This document shows, in pieces, positions 45,959-53,866 of a DNA stretch of 61,255 nt. The stretch is from Candidatus Bathyarchaeota archaeon (GTDB lineage: Archaea > Thermoproteota > Bathyarchaeia > 40CM-2-53-6 > JALHTG01): positions 1-61,255 of the forward strand of contig JALHTG010000100.1 of NCBI GenBank assembly GCA_022865705.1. Direction: 5' to 3'. The position numbers were made by a program, and so were the translations under genes. The stretch's first letter is position 1, and each line of letters opens with the position of its first letter. Below the pieces are notes generated by a model that was given only the letters and a program-made list of their open reading frames with translations, had not been told where the DNA came from and searched no databases.

Positions 45959-46365
45959 AGTTCTGGCCTGCCAAGAACAACTCTTCTATGATGCCTGCAT
46001 TGCAGATAACATTTTCGTGAGTCCCGGCCAAGGAGTGGTGGGGCCGAAGGGAGTTCCATGACACGCATGTCATTTTGAACCCTTGACCTACGGGTTTCTT
46101 CACGCGCTCCTGAAGATCGTCATTCCTTGCGGTCCGCAAACCCATGCTATAGCTTCTGGAGCCCTTGGCGACTGCACGAGTGTGACTTCACAAGGAGACG
46201 GCAAGTCAGTGGCTTTCTTGTGCTCGTCCTTTCCTGAAGATCACTCATGCAGGTTGTCGTCATACCTGGCTAGAGACCGTTTACGCAAATCGATCCTTGT
46301 CGCAATCTACGGCCCCGTTACGGCCCCATCTAGCAGCAGAAAGAGGAAACTCTAGATAAGTCTTT
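45959..46365. other. Intergenic region left of the transposon
   Basis: No supported gene. A 90-residue plus frame (46083-46355) has no coding pattern and I leave it out. The stretch ends in the 8-base target duplication CACTTGCG of the transposon, so before insertion this was continuous with the sequence from 51645 on. Confidence 0.5.
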
Positions 46366-46373
46366 CACTTGCG
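46366..46373. repeat. Target-site duplication, left
   Basis: CACTTGCG directly before the left inverted repeat. The identical eight bases follow the right repeat at 51637-51644 in the same orientation, the expected footprint of an IS6-type insertion. Confidence 0.88.
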
Positions 46374-46425
46374 AGTTCTGTTAGGTCTGCGGGTGATTCT
46401 TCTCCCCGTTAACCTTCGGGTGACG
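46374..46425 (+). repeat. Left terminal inverted repeat (52 bp)
   Basis: It begins AGTTCTGTTAGGTCTGCGGG and ends CTTCGGGTGACG. It is the exact reverse complement of 51585-51636; the next base (46426 versus 51584) breaks the match. It also contains an internal hairpin-like CCCCGTTAACCTTCGGG. Confidence 0.95.
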
Positions 46426-46509
46426 GCTTGCATTTTGGGTTCAAATGTCGCCCATGATCAAACATAAGGCATACAGGCAAGCTAATGAGACTACGACTAG
46501 AGAATCAGC

Positions 46510-47520
46510 CTAAGAGATGTATTCTGACAATGCGTTCCAGTAGGTCGTCTTAGAAACCACTTCTTCAATCGCATTTTCATCCACTTCGCCGTTGGCATTG
46601 CCAGGCAGATAAACAGAAAGCCGACCTAGTTTCTCTAGGAAACATTTCCTTCCGTATGAATATCGCCAGCATTGACGATTCATCGTGTAGTGCACGAAAA
46701 TCAAGGTGCTTGCCTTCAGGGGTTTCTTTGGCAAGCAAACAGCAACATCATCTTTGGCTGCGAACCTATAGGGATGATACTTGGTTGTCAACGGCCAGCT
46801 GCCATTGTGCGCAATCGTTAGAGTCCCGACATATGTCTTGTTGTTAGGAACATTGCAGTAGCGAATTACCCCATTGTCGTACTCACCGCAAGAAACCAAA
46901 GGGATATTGCCATCAGGCAAGCTAGAGGCGTTATGAAAATCACCTCTCCGAAGATCGAATAGTTTGGTAATTGGCATCGGTATCAAACGCTTGCTAATTC
47001 CGTTGTCACCTTTCGAGGCAATGTTCCGCTTTGGGAGGAACTTGTCGATGTTGAGTCCTTGGAGAATTTTCGCTATGTGATCTTGGTCAATCTTTCCAGA
47101 ATCATCGACGGGAAACGAGATGGTCAGTTTGTCTTTCTTGTTCTCGTAGCACTTTCTCCCGTAGGAAAAACGCCACCTTTGCCGGTTAAGACAAGCGATG
47201 GCATATAGGATTGTAGTGACTCTAATTGTGTCCTTTGGGATGCAGACAAGAACATTGTCTTTGGCGGCAATACGATATGGATGATAGAAGGCTGTTGACG
47301 GCATATCGCCATCACATGTTATTGTTACACATTTCTCATACGTCTTATCGGCCGGTATATCGAAGTACCCTTCGACTCCGTGATCTGAAGTCTTCTCGGT
47401 TTTGCATGAAATTAGGGGAATTTCACCTCTGCTGAGATGTGAGGACGCATGAAAATCACCTGACGTAACTTCTGAGAAAATTGCGTCCAAGCCGAAACTC
47501 ATCATTTTCGATTCGCTCAT
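46510..47520 (-). CDS. Specificity (S) subunit of a BcgI-like restriction-modification system
   Basis: 336 residues built of two similar halves: GDFHASS at 21-27 and GDFHNASS at 193-200; YHPYR at 79-83 and 248-252; FSYGRKC at 118-124 and YSYGRKC at 287-293. The offset is about 170 residues. Each half would be one target-recognition domain reading one half of a split DNA site, as in BcgB and HsdS. Its start overlaps the stop of the nuclease-methylase by four bases, so translation is coupled. The two halves differ enough to read different half-sites. Confidence 0.82.
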   Translation of the reverse strand: MSESKMMSFGLDAIFSEVTSGDFHASSHLSRGEIPLISCKTEKTSDHGVEGYFDIPADKTYEKCVTITCDGDMPSTAFYHPYRIAAKDNVLVCIPKDTIRVTTILYAIACLNRQRWRFSYGRKCYENKKDKLTISFPVDDSGKIDQDHIAKILQGLNIDKFLPKRNIASKGDNGISKRLIPMPITKLFDLRRGDFHNASSLPDGNIPLVSCGEYDNGVIRYCNVPNNKTYVGTLTIAHNGSWPLTTKYHPYRFAAKDDVAVCLPKKPLKASTLIFVHYTMNRQCWRYSYGRKCFLEKLGRLSVYLPGNANGEVDENAIEEVVSKTTYWNALSEYIS

Positions 47521-49481
47521 GTCAGAAGCTCTCCTTCTCTGCCCCTCCGTATCAAGTATGCAACAGTATCCCGAATCGTTTCTTCTACACCTTGCTGTAT
47601 GTCGTCTGGTGTGGGCGGGTAATCATCTAGGTAGGCTTCTGGAATGAGTTCTAGTTCTGGATCGCTAAGATCAACTTTTGCCGCTTTTTGGACCTTGGGT
47701 ACATTCTCCACTGTAACAATTGGGTTGAAAATGAACGTCTGAACTAGTGTTCTTACCTCTTCAAGATCGTTTGGCACACTGAAATCGGGAAGTCGTTTTG
47801 ACTTTATCGTCCTATGTCCGTCGCTCCTTATCTTGATCCAAAGGACATTTTGTTCTTGTGGATGTCGGGCGCCCTTCTTCACGATTATGCAGAGTGATGG
47901 TGGTTGCGATTGCGGATAGAACAAGTCTGGGACGAAAGTGATCGCTGCAAGCAAAGTGTTTTCTTTTAGTAGGTCCTGTCGCCATTTCTTGTATCCCCCA
48001 GACTTCACCATTGTCGAGCAAGGCAGTATTGAGAACAAAAGGCCGTTATCTTCCATCTGTTCTAACGCATGATTCACGAAATGATATTCTCTTTCGTGAC
48101 TCTGGGCTTTCTTCTTGCCCTCTTGTGCGAAGGGTGGGTTCATTAGAACCTTTGTTACAACCCTCTTGAACTTCTTTTCATCTGCTGCCTCTTCTCGCGA
48201 AATAAAAGCCGCCGTTTTTTGTCCGTTCTTCGTCTGCCCGATAATGCCACGAGCGAGACAGTTGTCATTTACAATATTGTTCTTGCCGTCTCCCCGAAAG
48301 ATCATGTTCACTATTGCAAGCGCCGTCACAGTAGGTTGCTGATCTATTCCGAAGATCTGGTGCAGCCTGAAAGTTTCTAGTTGGTCAGGGTTCGAGTTCG
48401 CACGTACACGGTAGAAAGCTGAAACAAGAAAGCCTGCTGTTCCACATGTCGGGTCATAAATCAGGTCGTTGTGAGTCACGTTCAAAACGTGGGCGGCAAA
48501 CTCAGTTATGTGACGCGGGGTCAAGACAATTCCTAGGTCTTTCGCTCCGTTTCCATACTTCAGGAATGTCTCATAGAACCTACCGAGAACATCAGACCCA
48601 GTTCTCATAGCTGCTTTTATGTTGATTTTCCGTAACATGAAGAATGCTTCGACTAGAGCCTCCTTGAACTTAAGCTTGGCATCTTCCTTTTCTGGAAGAT
48701 GAATTTCTATGTGTTTATAGAAATCTTGTTTTCCATTTCGTTTGAGTGTTTCGTAGCCTCGACTGTTGATGTCGTTCACAAAAACATCAGGGGTATCATT
48801 ATAGTTCGGTTCAGTGGGACCGAGTAGGGACAGGAGCATCATGGCTACGACGCTTGCGCGTATGTCCTTCTTGATCGAGGCAGCATGGAATGTGTCGTTG
48901 ATGTCATCTGCGGCTTTGCGCAATCGACCATCTGGGATATCAAACTCTTTCAAATATGGCGTGTTCTCATGTATGAGCCTACGACATATTTCTGGGGTCA
49001 ATAGGCTCGTTATTTCGCGTCCTTCAAATTGTATGGGAACGAATTGCTTCTTTTCTTCGACCCAGAATGCACTCTTGACCAAGTATCGGTCTATGTCATT
49101 TCCCGCCACACCAGTTGCGACCATTGCGCGAACAAATGCGTGTTTGTTTAGTTCCTGACCGTAGTCTTTGGTTGCTTCTTTGAATGCTAGGTCGATGTCA
49201 TCGGTTTTGGGCTTTGCTTCAATCACCCAGAACTTATCCTCTGCCAACTTAACGACATATTCGGGGTGTTGTTTTCCCCATTGAAGCGAAATTTCGTTAT
49301 TTTGAAGGCACTCTTGTTGGGTGTAAAGTTGTCCTCTAGCGTCTCTATTTGGGTTGCTTACATTCCAGAGGAGTTCCTTCAGCTCGTTCTTAATGTAGGT
49401 GTACGATTGAAACTCGGAATCAGTGGGCTTTTTTTGTCGTGTGGTGTTTACCGACTTCTGAGAGCGCGTTCTTCTACTCAT
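47517..49481 (-). CDS. Fused restriction endonuclease and N6-adenine methyltransferase
   Basis: 654 residues from an ATG at 49481 that overlaps the regulator stop. A PD-(D/E)xK-type nuclease core is visible at 73-90 (PEYVV...VIEAK), followed by a helical connector and the methylase: motif I DPTCGTAG at 343-350 and NPPF at 448-451, the N6-adenine class. Such one-chain R-M plus a separate specificity subunit is the plan of BcgI (type IIB) and of type I-like relatives. It would methylate the host DNA and cut foreign DNA. There is no separate HsdR. A longer frame to 49634 overlaps the regulator gene and lacks homology. Confidence 0.88.
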   Translation of the reverse strand: MSRRTRSQKSVNTTRQKKPTDSEFQSYTYIKNELKELLWNVSNPNRDARGQLYTQQECLQNNEISLQWGKQHPEYVVKLAEDKFWVIEAKPKTDDIDLAFKEATKDYGQELNKHAFVRAMVATGVAGNDIDRYLVKSAFWVEEKKQFVPIQFEGREITSLLTPEICRRLIHENTPYLKEFDIPDGRLRKAADDINDTFHAASIKKDIRASVVAMMLLSLLGPTEPNYNDTPDVFVNDINSRGYETLKRNGKQDFYKHIEIHLPEKEDAKLKFKEALVEAFFMLRKINIKAAMRTGSDVLGRFYETFLKYGNGAKDLGIVLTPRHITEFAAHVLNVTHNDLIYDPTCGTAGFLVSAFYRVRANSNPDQLETFRLHQIFGIDQQPTVTALAIVNMIFRGDGKNNIVNDNCLARGIIGQTKNGQKTAAFISREEAADEKKFKRVVTKVLMNPPFAQEGKKKAQSHEREYHFVNHALEQMEDNGLLFSILPCSTMVKSGGYKKWRQDLLKENTLLAAITFVPDLFYPQSQPPSLCIIVKKGARHPQEQNVLWIKIRSDGHRTIKSKRLPDFSVPNDLEEVRTLVQTFIFNPIVTVENVPKVQKAAKVDLSDPELELIPEAYLDDYPPTPDDIQQGVEETIRDTVAYLIRRGREGELLT

Positions 49482-49680
49482 TAGCGTTCTCCTCAGATTC
49501 AATTTCGCCAGCCACAATTTCGATTTTCTTCTTGGGCTTGATGACGAAAGTGATTTTCCTAGGGTTTCCCAAAGTCTCAATGACTGGTTTGGGTATGGAA
49601 CTCTGGTACCCTCTCTTGTCATTGTGATTGACACTAACTGAAAAATGGGTGGCGTTCTTTTTCCACTTGGGCAAAGCCAC
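49474..49680 (-). CDS. AbrB/MazE-like small DNA-binding protein, putative regulator of the R-M operon
   Basis: 68 residues. The swapped-hairpin pattern FSVSVNHNDKRGYQSSIPKP, VIETLGNP, ITFVIKPKKKIEIVAGE matches SpoVT-AbrB proteins (usual form: strand, IPKxIxExLG, strand). It is the first gene of the R-M operon and its last codons overlap the methylase start. Its promoter (GCGTTAAATACG on the minus strand, about 49708-49719) overlaps palindromes that it could bind, so it may act as the controller protein. An antitoxin role is the alternative, but no toxin gene is adjacent. Confidence 0.72.
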   Translation of the reverse strand: MALPKWKKNATHFSVSVNHNDKRGYQSSIPKPVIETLGNPRKITFVIKPKKKIEIVAGEIESEENANE

Positions 49681-49702
49681 GCGTCCTCAATTCCAGATTC
49701 AT

Positions 49703-49771
49703 TATCTACGTATTTAACGCTATTGGTCTATCTACGTAGATACCACAATGCTAATATATCTACGTAGATAT
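49703..49771. promoter_or_regulatory. Divergent promoter with three TATCTACGTA(GATA) sites
   Basis: Site 1 is TATCTACGTA at 49703-49712, a half-finished palindrome. Site 2 is the perfect 14-base palindrome TATCTACGTAGATA at 49729-49742. Site 3 is the 16-base ATATCTACGTAGATAT at 49756-49771, which overlaps the transposase start codon. Centres are 26 and 28 bases apart. Site 1 overlaps the TATA box of the R-M operon, and site 3 would block transposase. The arrangement suits one autoregulating repressor. Confidence 0.7.
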
Positions 49772-50927
49772 GGTGTGTTTTGTGAAAGAGTTGGATAGTA
49801 GTCGTGAGTTGAGAGGAAAGGCAATCGCACAACTTGAAGGTCAAATTAACAGACTTAGCGTTGCCATCTATCAGGTCAAGTCTCAATCAGGCAATGGTCC
49901 GTATCTCGTTCGTTCCAATGAAAAGGGATGGACTTGCACCTGCCCAGATCATCTATACCGTGAAGTCAAGTGCAAACACATCTGGGCTTGCGAACTTAGC
50001 TATGCGATTCGCAAGAAAGTTGAAGCTCATGTAGTCACAATTCAACCAGTCAACACATTGATTTGTCCGGCCTGTTCATCTGGTCTGGTCGTGAAGGATG
50101 CTCTCAGACACAACAAATACGGAATGATTCAACGGTACCTATGCAAAGACTGTGGAAAACGATTCTCCTTCAACTTGGGTTTTGATAAGATGAAGGCTCG
50201 ACCTGAAGCAATTACCTCAGCCTTGCAGTTATACTTCACAGGAGAATCACTACGAAATGTTCAGAAGTTTCTCCGACTTCAAGGCGTCAATGTAAGCCAT
50301 GTTTCGATCTACAAGTGGATTCAGAAATATGTTGGACTGATGGAGAACTACCTAAAGCAGATCACGCCTCAACTCTCCGATACTTGGAGAGCTGATGAGA
50401 TGTGGATGAAATTCAAAGGAAACCCGAAGTATTTGTACGCTCTGCTGGATGATGAAACGCGGTTCTGGATAGCGAAAGAGGTTGCGGGCGACAAGTTCAG
50501 CAAGGAAGCTGCTGACTACGCCAGCAAGCTGCTTTCACAAGGCAAACAGATAGCGGGCAAGACTCCCCTAACTCTCATAACAGATGGCCTCCACGCATAT
50601 CATCTTGCTTGGAAACGCGAAATCTACTCGAACCGACAGCAACAAGCGAAGCATATTGAACATGTCGCATGGCGAGCGAATGGCACGGACAATCGTAAAA
50701 TGGAACGGTTCAACGGTGAAATCCGCGACCGAGAAAAAGTCATGCGAGGCCTCAAACGCGAAGGCACGTCTATCTTAACTGGCTATCAAATCTACCACAA
50801 CTACATCAGACCACATGAAGCCCTAGAGGGCAGAACCCCCGCTGAAGCCAGCGGAATCAAGATTGAGGGTAAGAACAAATGGCTAACATTGATACAAAAT
50901 GCCAGTTCCAAGAATAGTTGCGCTTAG
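49770..50927 (+). CDS. IS6-like DDE transposase with N-terminal SWIM zinc finger
   Basis: 385 residues. The N-terminus has a SWIM finger (C56-x-C58...C68-x-H70) and a second CxxC...CxxC ribbon (99-102 and 125-128), then a helix-turn-helix near 160-185. The DDE catalytic residues fit D209 in WRADEMW, D272 in ITDGLHAY and E312 in MERFNGEIRDREKVMRG. The C-terminal YHNYIRPHEALEGRTPAEASG is typical for IS6 and related families. It reads toward the right end and overlaps the next minus-strand gene by four bases. It is full length and so may still be active. Confidence 0.92.
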   Translation: MVCFVKELDSSRELRGKAIAQLEGQINRLSVAIYQVKSQSGNGPYLVRSNEKGWTCTCPDHLYREVKCKHIWACELSYAIRKKVEAHVVTIQPVNTLICPACSSGLVVKDALRHNKYGMIQRYLCKDCGKRFSFNLGFDKMKARPEAITSALQLYFTGESLRNVQKFLRLQGVNVSHVSIYKWIQKYVGLMENYLKQITPQLSDTWRADEMWMKFKGNPKYLYALLDDETRFWIAKEVAGDKFSKEAADYASKLLSQGKQIAGKTPLTLITDGLHAYHLAWKREIYSNRQQQAKHIEHVAWRANGTDNRKMERFNGEIRDREKVMRGLKREGTSILTGYQIYHNYIRPHEALEGRTPAEASGIKIEGKNKWLTLIQNASSKNSCA

Positions 50928-51274
50928 TCGCCTAGATGCCCCAATTCTTGACTCAAGAAAACCATTTGTTTCGTCGGCAATTCGAATCTTATGCTTCTAC
51001 CGCCTTCCTTGACATGAAAGTGGAGTTCGTCATCGACTTTCCTCACATAGAGATAGACCAGCGGATTGATTCCGGTTAGAGCTATACTATCAACAGAACT
51101 ATTGGAAATGATCCTAAACGCATCCAATATTGGTAGATTATACTTCGCCGCTAGGAGTCGAAGAGATGCCGTTGCGGACTCTACAGTAGAGTATTCTACT
51201 GTATCCCGTTCTTCTTGAATGCGGACACGCGTTAGTTCCAAGGGTGCGCCCACGAGACTATTATCTCCCACCAA
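50924..51274 (-). CDS. Unknown small protein on the transposon
   Basis: 116 residues; no family recognised. It has a helical middle (STVESATASLRLLAAKYNLP), then TGINPLVYLYVRKVDDELHFHVKEGGR with strand character and a C-terminal segment RFELPTKQMVFLSQELGHLG. It overlaps the coiled-coil gene at 51261 by 14 bases and is convergent with the transposase. It could be an accessory transposition or R-M protein. The two genes appear only as a pair here. Confidence 0.6.
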   Translation of the reverse strand: MVGDNSLVGAPLELTRVRIQEERDTVEYSTVESATASLRLLAAKYNLPILDAFRIISNSSVDSIALTGINPLVYLYVRKVDDELHFHVKEGGRSIRFELPTKQMVFLSQELGHLGD

Positions 51275-51497
51275 TAACCTTTACGTGCTTCTCGATTTTG
51301 GATAGATCCTTGTTCAAACTGTCAATTCGTTCCTGAATGTGGGTAAGTTGAGCGTTTATTGACTTGATGTCTGTTTCAACACCTTGCAGATCTTTTCTGA
51401 GAAACTTTATGACGCGTCCAGCGGCCTTGTGTAGTTCATTCGTCAATTCCTTAGAAAGCGGGATGGATTGAGCCAACTCACGTTCCCCCGTAGGCAT
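51261..51497 (-). CDS. Small coiled-coil protein on the transposon
   Basis: 78 residues, from the LSKELTNELHKAAGRVIKFL helix through a heptad-like stretch DIKSINAQLTHIQERIDSLN and onward to KIEKHVKVI. The pattern is that of a dimeric coiled coil, and nothing else is recognised. It precedes and overlaps the 116-residue gene and probably forms one operon with it, reading inward from the right end of the element. Confidence 0.6.
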   Translation of the reverse strand: MPTGERELAQSIPLSKELTNELHKAAGRVIKFLRKDLQGVETDIKSINAQLTHIQERIDSLNKDLSKIEKHVKVIGGR

Positions 51498-51584
51498 AAT
51501 AACTAACTACATGTTAAAAGCTTCACGGTCATGCACCGTCAGTTAACGCGTATTTTCATGAACTAGGAACGTAATAGTGCCTAG

Positions 51585-51636
51585 CGTCACCCGAAGGTTA
51601 ACGGGGAGAAGAATCACCCGCAGACCTAACAGAACT
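51585..51636 (-). repeat. Right terminal inverted repeat (52 bp)
   Basis: Reverse complement of 46374-46425 with no mismatch, ending CCTAACAGAACT at the outer edge and followed by the CACTTGCG duplication. Confidence 0.95.
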
Positions 51637-51644
51637 CACTTGCG
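51637..51644. repeat. Target-site duplication, right
   Basis: CACTTGCG, same orientation as 46366-46373. Joining the flanks at one copy gives continuous sequence TCTTTCACTTGCGCCTTC. Confidence 0.88.
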
Positions 51645-51721
51645 CCTTCAGATAAAGAAAAACGCACGCTACCCTGATGCAACTGAAGGATATCAGCTAT
51701 TGCACCGAGTCTTCCAAAAGA

Positions 51722-51895
51722 TTACTTGCGCACACTCTTGACGAAAGCGTTGACTGAGGCTCTTCTGCAATCAGGACATATTCGAAGATGATACTTCACT
51801 GTCGGGAGACCCTGCCCGCACCATTCACAGGGTTTCGTTGGCGGATGGGAATTGTTCTTGTTCAGTTTCCTAAGACGACCATTCTTTGATGCCAA
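51722..51895 (-). CDS. Small zinc-finger protein (57 residues)
   Basis: The frame encodes MASKNGRLRKLNKNNSHPPT, then KPCEWCGQGLPTVKYHLRIC and PDCRRASVNAFVKSVRK. Two CxxC pairs 18 residues apart would bind one zinc ion, and the N-terminal and C-terminal parts are basic, so nucleic-acid binding is likely. The start is a TTG at 51895. A TATA-like AGTATATCATT on the minus strand (about 51935-51945) lies about 40 bases upstream. It is just outside the transposon and is preserved intact. The cysteine pattern, not length, supports it. Confidence 0.5.
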   Translation of the reverse strand: MASKNGRLRKLNKNNSHPPTKPCEWCGQGLPTVKYHLRICPDCRRASVNAFVKSVRK

Positions 51896-52042
51896 TTCTA
51901 AGCCCTGCAGACCAGATCTGCAATCAGTTAGAATGATATACTGTCATTTAAAGATTAGCAAACTTTTTATAGTTAATCTTGATATACAAGTATATCCGCT
52001 TAACCGAGATGTACCGTCTAATCTGAAAGAAGGAAAGCAAAC

Positions 52043-52462
52043 GTGACAAACAGCTCTAACACGGTCTTGATTCGAGGTCTCGATAGACAGGTATACAACA
52101 AGCTGGTTGGAAGAGCAAAGGAGCTAGGGAAGAATGTGGCAGATCTGGTTAATGAAGCCATGCGAGGATACGTGGATGAGCTGAGCAATCGGTCAGAGGA
52201 ACCGATAGATCCGAAGAGAATTATCATCTCGGGAGGTCCGGTCACCCTATCAAAGTCAGACATAATGGGCATCTTCGGTGAGGTTGGCCAGTTTCGTGTG
52301 GATAACACTGGTGAATTGGTTTTTGACGCCGATGTGGACAAGGAGGCCTTTCAGAGGATCCAAAGAATACACAACACTGGAAAGCTGAGGGTGCCCAAGG
52401 CTGTTCACTATCTTGCCCTACTCAAGGCCGGACACATTGGTGGGACGATAGAGAAATATTAG
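52043..52462 (+). CDS. Ribbon-helix-helix-like protein with C-terminal domain
   Basis: 139 residues from a GTG. The first 50 residues (NTVLIRGLDRQVYNKLVGRA, KELGKNVADLVNEAMRGYVD) are a ribbon-helix-helix fold with a basic first strand and an LGKNVADLVNEA second helix. The rest (PKRIIISGGPVTLSKSDIMG and later HIGGTIEKY) looks like a small alpha/beta domain not recognised by family. It is divergent from the SMC-like operon and could regulate it or itself; this is inference. An AAGGAAA site precedes the start. Confidence 0.7.
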   Translation: MTNSSNTVLIRGLDRQVYNKLVGRAKELGKNVADLVNEAMRGYVDELSNRSEEPIDPKRIIISGGPVTLSKSDIMGIFGEVGQFRVDNTGELVFDADVDKEAFQRIQRIHNTGKLRVPKAVHYLALLKAGHIGGTIEKY

Positions 52463-52500
52463 GAATCGCCGTTACACGTTCTCGTTCTCTGTATCTCGTT

Positions 52501-53073
52501 CTACTGGAGTCTTGCTTCAACCAGCAGAGACATTAGGGCTCTGAGATCCACTTCAGCTCTTGTTCTCCAATCCAAGAAGAGCATGCCGGAGTCGTCTTCG
52601 GCCAAATATCCTGTTCTCATGAAAGCATCAGTCATGGCAATCGCATTCCATTTTCCGAATTTTCTAGCGAGAATTTTTTCAACATCTTTCCTTGATGCCT
52701 TCCCCTGCTTGGAGACGATGTAGGCTATGGCAATGGCAAGTCCGGCAAGCGTGTCGATCCTCCAGCCACACATTCTTGCTTCCCGAAGGCTCAAGGTACC
52801 TTTGAGGGTTACTATGTAGCGTGACTCTGGAGTGAGTGTTTCTCCGAATGATGACGACTCACCAGTCTTCGAACCTATCCTTTTTGCCTCAAGGTCGATG
52901 TCGCTAAGGCGTTCATTAAGCTGCTTGAGAATGTCTTCATAGTCCTCTCCAAGCCCCATCCTGAGCTGCCATTCCTTGGCCCCGGGCAGTCTTCCTCTGC
53001 GGAAGAGCAGGAGATGTGCTGCTCTCTTCAACTTGTCTCCATAGAACCGCTTGATCTTGGCTTTTCTTTCCAT
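52501..53073 (-). CDS. ScpB-like winged-helix partner of the SMC-like ATPase (tentative)
   Basis: 190 residues from the ATG at 53073; the gene overlaps the preceding one by 46 bases. The second half, LREARMCGWRIDTLAGLAIA, SKQGKASRKDVEKILARKFG, KWNAIAMTDAFMRTGYLAED and DWRTRAEVDLR, looks like winged-helix units, as in ScpB/MukE (KITE) subunits. The first half is helical with conserved basic residues. Position as third gene in the SMC-like operon supports a loader or kleisin-binding role. The family match is by pattern only, and no ScpB signature is strong enough to name the gene. Confidence 0.5.
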   Translation of the reverse strand: MERKAKIKRFYGDKLKRAAHLLLFRRGRLPGAKEWQLRMGLGEDYEDILKQLNERLSDIDLEAKRIGSKTGESSSFGETLTPESRYIVTLKGTLSLREARMCGWRIDTLAGLAIAIAYIVSKQGKASRKDVEKILARKFGKWNAIAMTDAFMRTGYLAEDDSGMLFLDWRTRAEVDLRALMSLLVEARLQ

Positions 53074-53864
53074 TTTGACCAAACCTCTTGAGTTATCGAG
53101 ATCGGCAAGCTGACCGAACGACGTTCAATTCTCTGCTCTTTGTTTGGCAACAGCTGCAAAACCCCTTTTGATTTCGAAATCCTAGCATACCCGTACGTAA
53201 CCAGGAAGCTCACAAGAAGTGCTCTCTCAACAGTTTCTGGAAAACTTTCCCTGCATACGAAATTCTGATAGCCTATCGTCTTGTCCTTAGCCTCCTCTCT
53301 AAGCTCTCTCCAGAGTCTCAGGAGTTTTTCTCCGAACAGTTCTTCGGCCTGGATTCCCATCTCACCAAGCTTGTCACCAGCAAGGGACCCAGGAAGGACT
53401 GACTCTCCAAGTCTAAGCCTCTTCCAACGCTCCTCAATCGGAGCTAGGGCATTCCAGTACTCAGTTGCCTCACTCATTGACTGCTCAGTTATTTGTTCAA
53501 GTTCGACGATTGGATGCCAACTCTCAGCGAATATCTGGGCTAGATTCTTCGTTGACAGAGCAGGAATCTTCTCCTCAAGAAAAGCAGGATCAGCGTATAG
53601 TGAACTGGACTGAAATCTGAGTTGACTGCCTTGAAGCCTCAAGACTTTCGATAGATGATTGAGTGCACTAGCGTCGAGGCAGTGATCCTCAAACTCCTTC
53701 AAGTGGGGGAAGTATTTCTTGAGAATACTAAGAGCGTACTTTACATCTAGCAAGAACGGGTTGAATCTTCGGCCTTCAATAGCGTCACACGTCTTGACTA
53801 TGTCAATTGTGTCTTTTCTTGCAAAAGCGATGTGCAATGTTCCTCTCTCAGATCTTCTTGCCAA
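53028..53864 (-). CDS. Kleisin-like partner of the SMC-like ATPase (tentative)
   Basis: 278 residues from a TTG three bases after the SMC-like stop. N-terminal part RFNPFLLDVKYALSILKKYF and ASALNHLSKVLRLQGSQLRF resembles the helical domain that docks on an SMC neck; the middle is helical, and the end SFLVTYGYARISKSKGVLQL resembles a winged helix. This order (helix bundle, linker, winged helix) is that of ScpA/kleisins, but no conserved kleisin motif is clear. Operon position second between SMC and a winged-helix protein supports the idea. Function remains inference. Confidence 0.5.
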   Translation of the reverse strand: MARRSERGTLHIAFARKDTIDIVKTCDAIEGRRFNPFLLDVKYALSILKKYFPHLKEFEDHCLDASALNHLSKVLRLQGSQLRFQSSSLYADPAFLEEKIPALSTKNLAQIFAESWHPIVELEQITEQSMSEATEYWNALAPIEERWKRLRLGESVLPGSLAGDKLGEMGIQAEELFGEKLLRLWRELREEAKDKTIGYQNFVCRESFPETVERALLVSFLVTYGYARISKSKGVLQLLPNKEQRIERRSVSLPISITQEVWSKWKEKPRSSGSMETS

Positions 53865-53866
53865 GG

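Larger units (their letters stand above)
46374..51636. mobile_element. 5.26-kb IS6-like transposon carrying a restriction-modification system
   Basis: The element is bounded by 52-bp perfect terminal inverted repeats (46374-46425 and 51585-51636) and by 8-bp direct repeats CACTTGCG on the outside (46366-46373 and 51637-51644). IS6-family transposases make 8-bp duplications and their ends often begin GGTTCTGTT; here they begin AGTTCTGTTAGG. Inside are a DDE transposase (49770-50927), a BcgI-like restriction-modification operon with an AbrB-like regulator, and two small proteins. There is no second transposase gene, so it is a single cargo-carrying element rather than a composite of two insertion sequences. 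The perfect repeats suggest recent movement. Confidence 0.9.

Noticed and set aside
46083-46355. 90-residue plus-strand frame left of the transposon
   Set aside because: Composition is not protein-like, there is no start signal or homology pattern, and it lies in an otherwise empty gap.
46379-46456. tRNA-like GGTTCAAAT near the left end of the transposon
   Set aside because: There is no acceptor or anticodon stem around it. Most of the stretch is the terminal inverted repeat, whose exact copy recurs at the right end.
46366-51644. Composite transposon made of two insertion sequences
   Set aside because: Only one transposase gene exists and the repeats are 52 bp, far shorter than whole insertion sequences, so a single cargo-carrying element is simpler.
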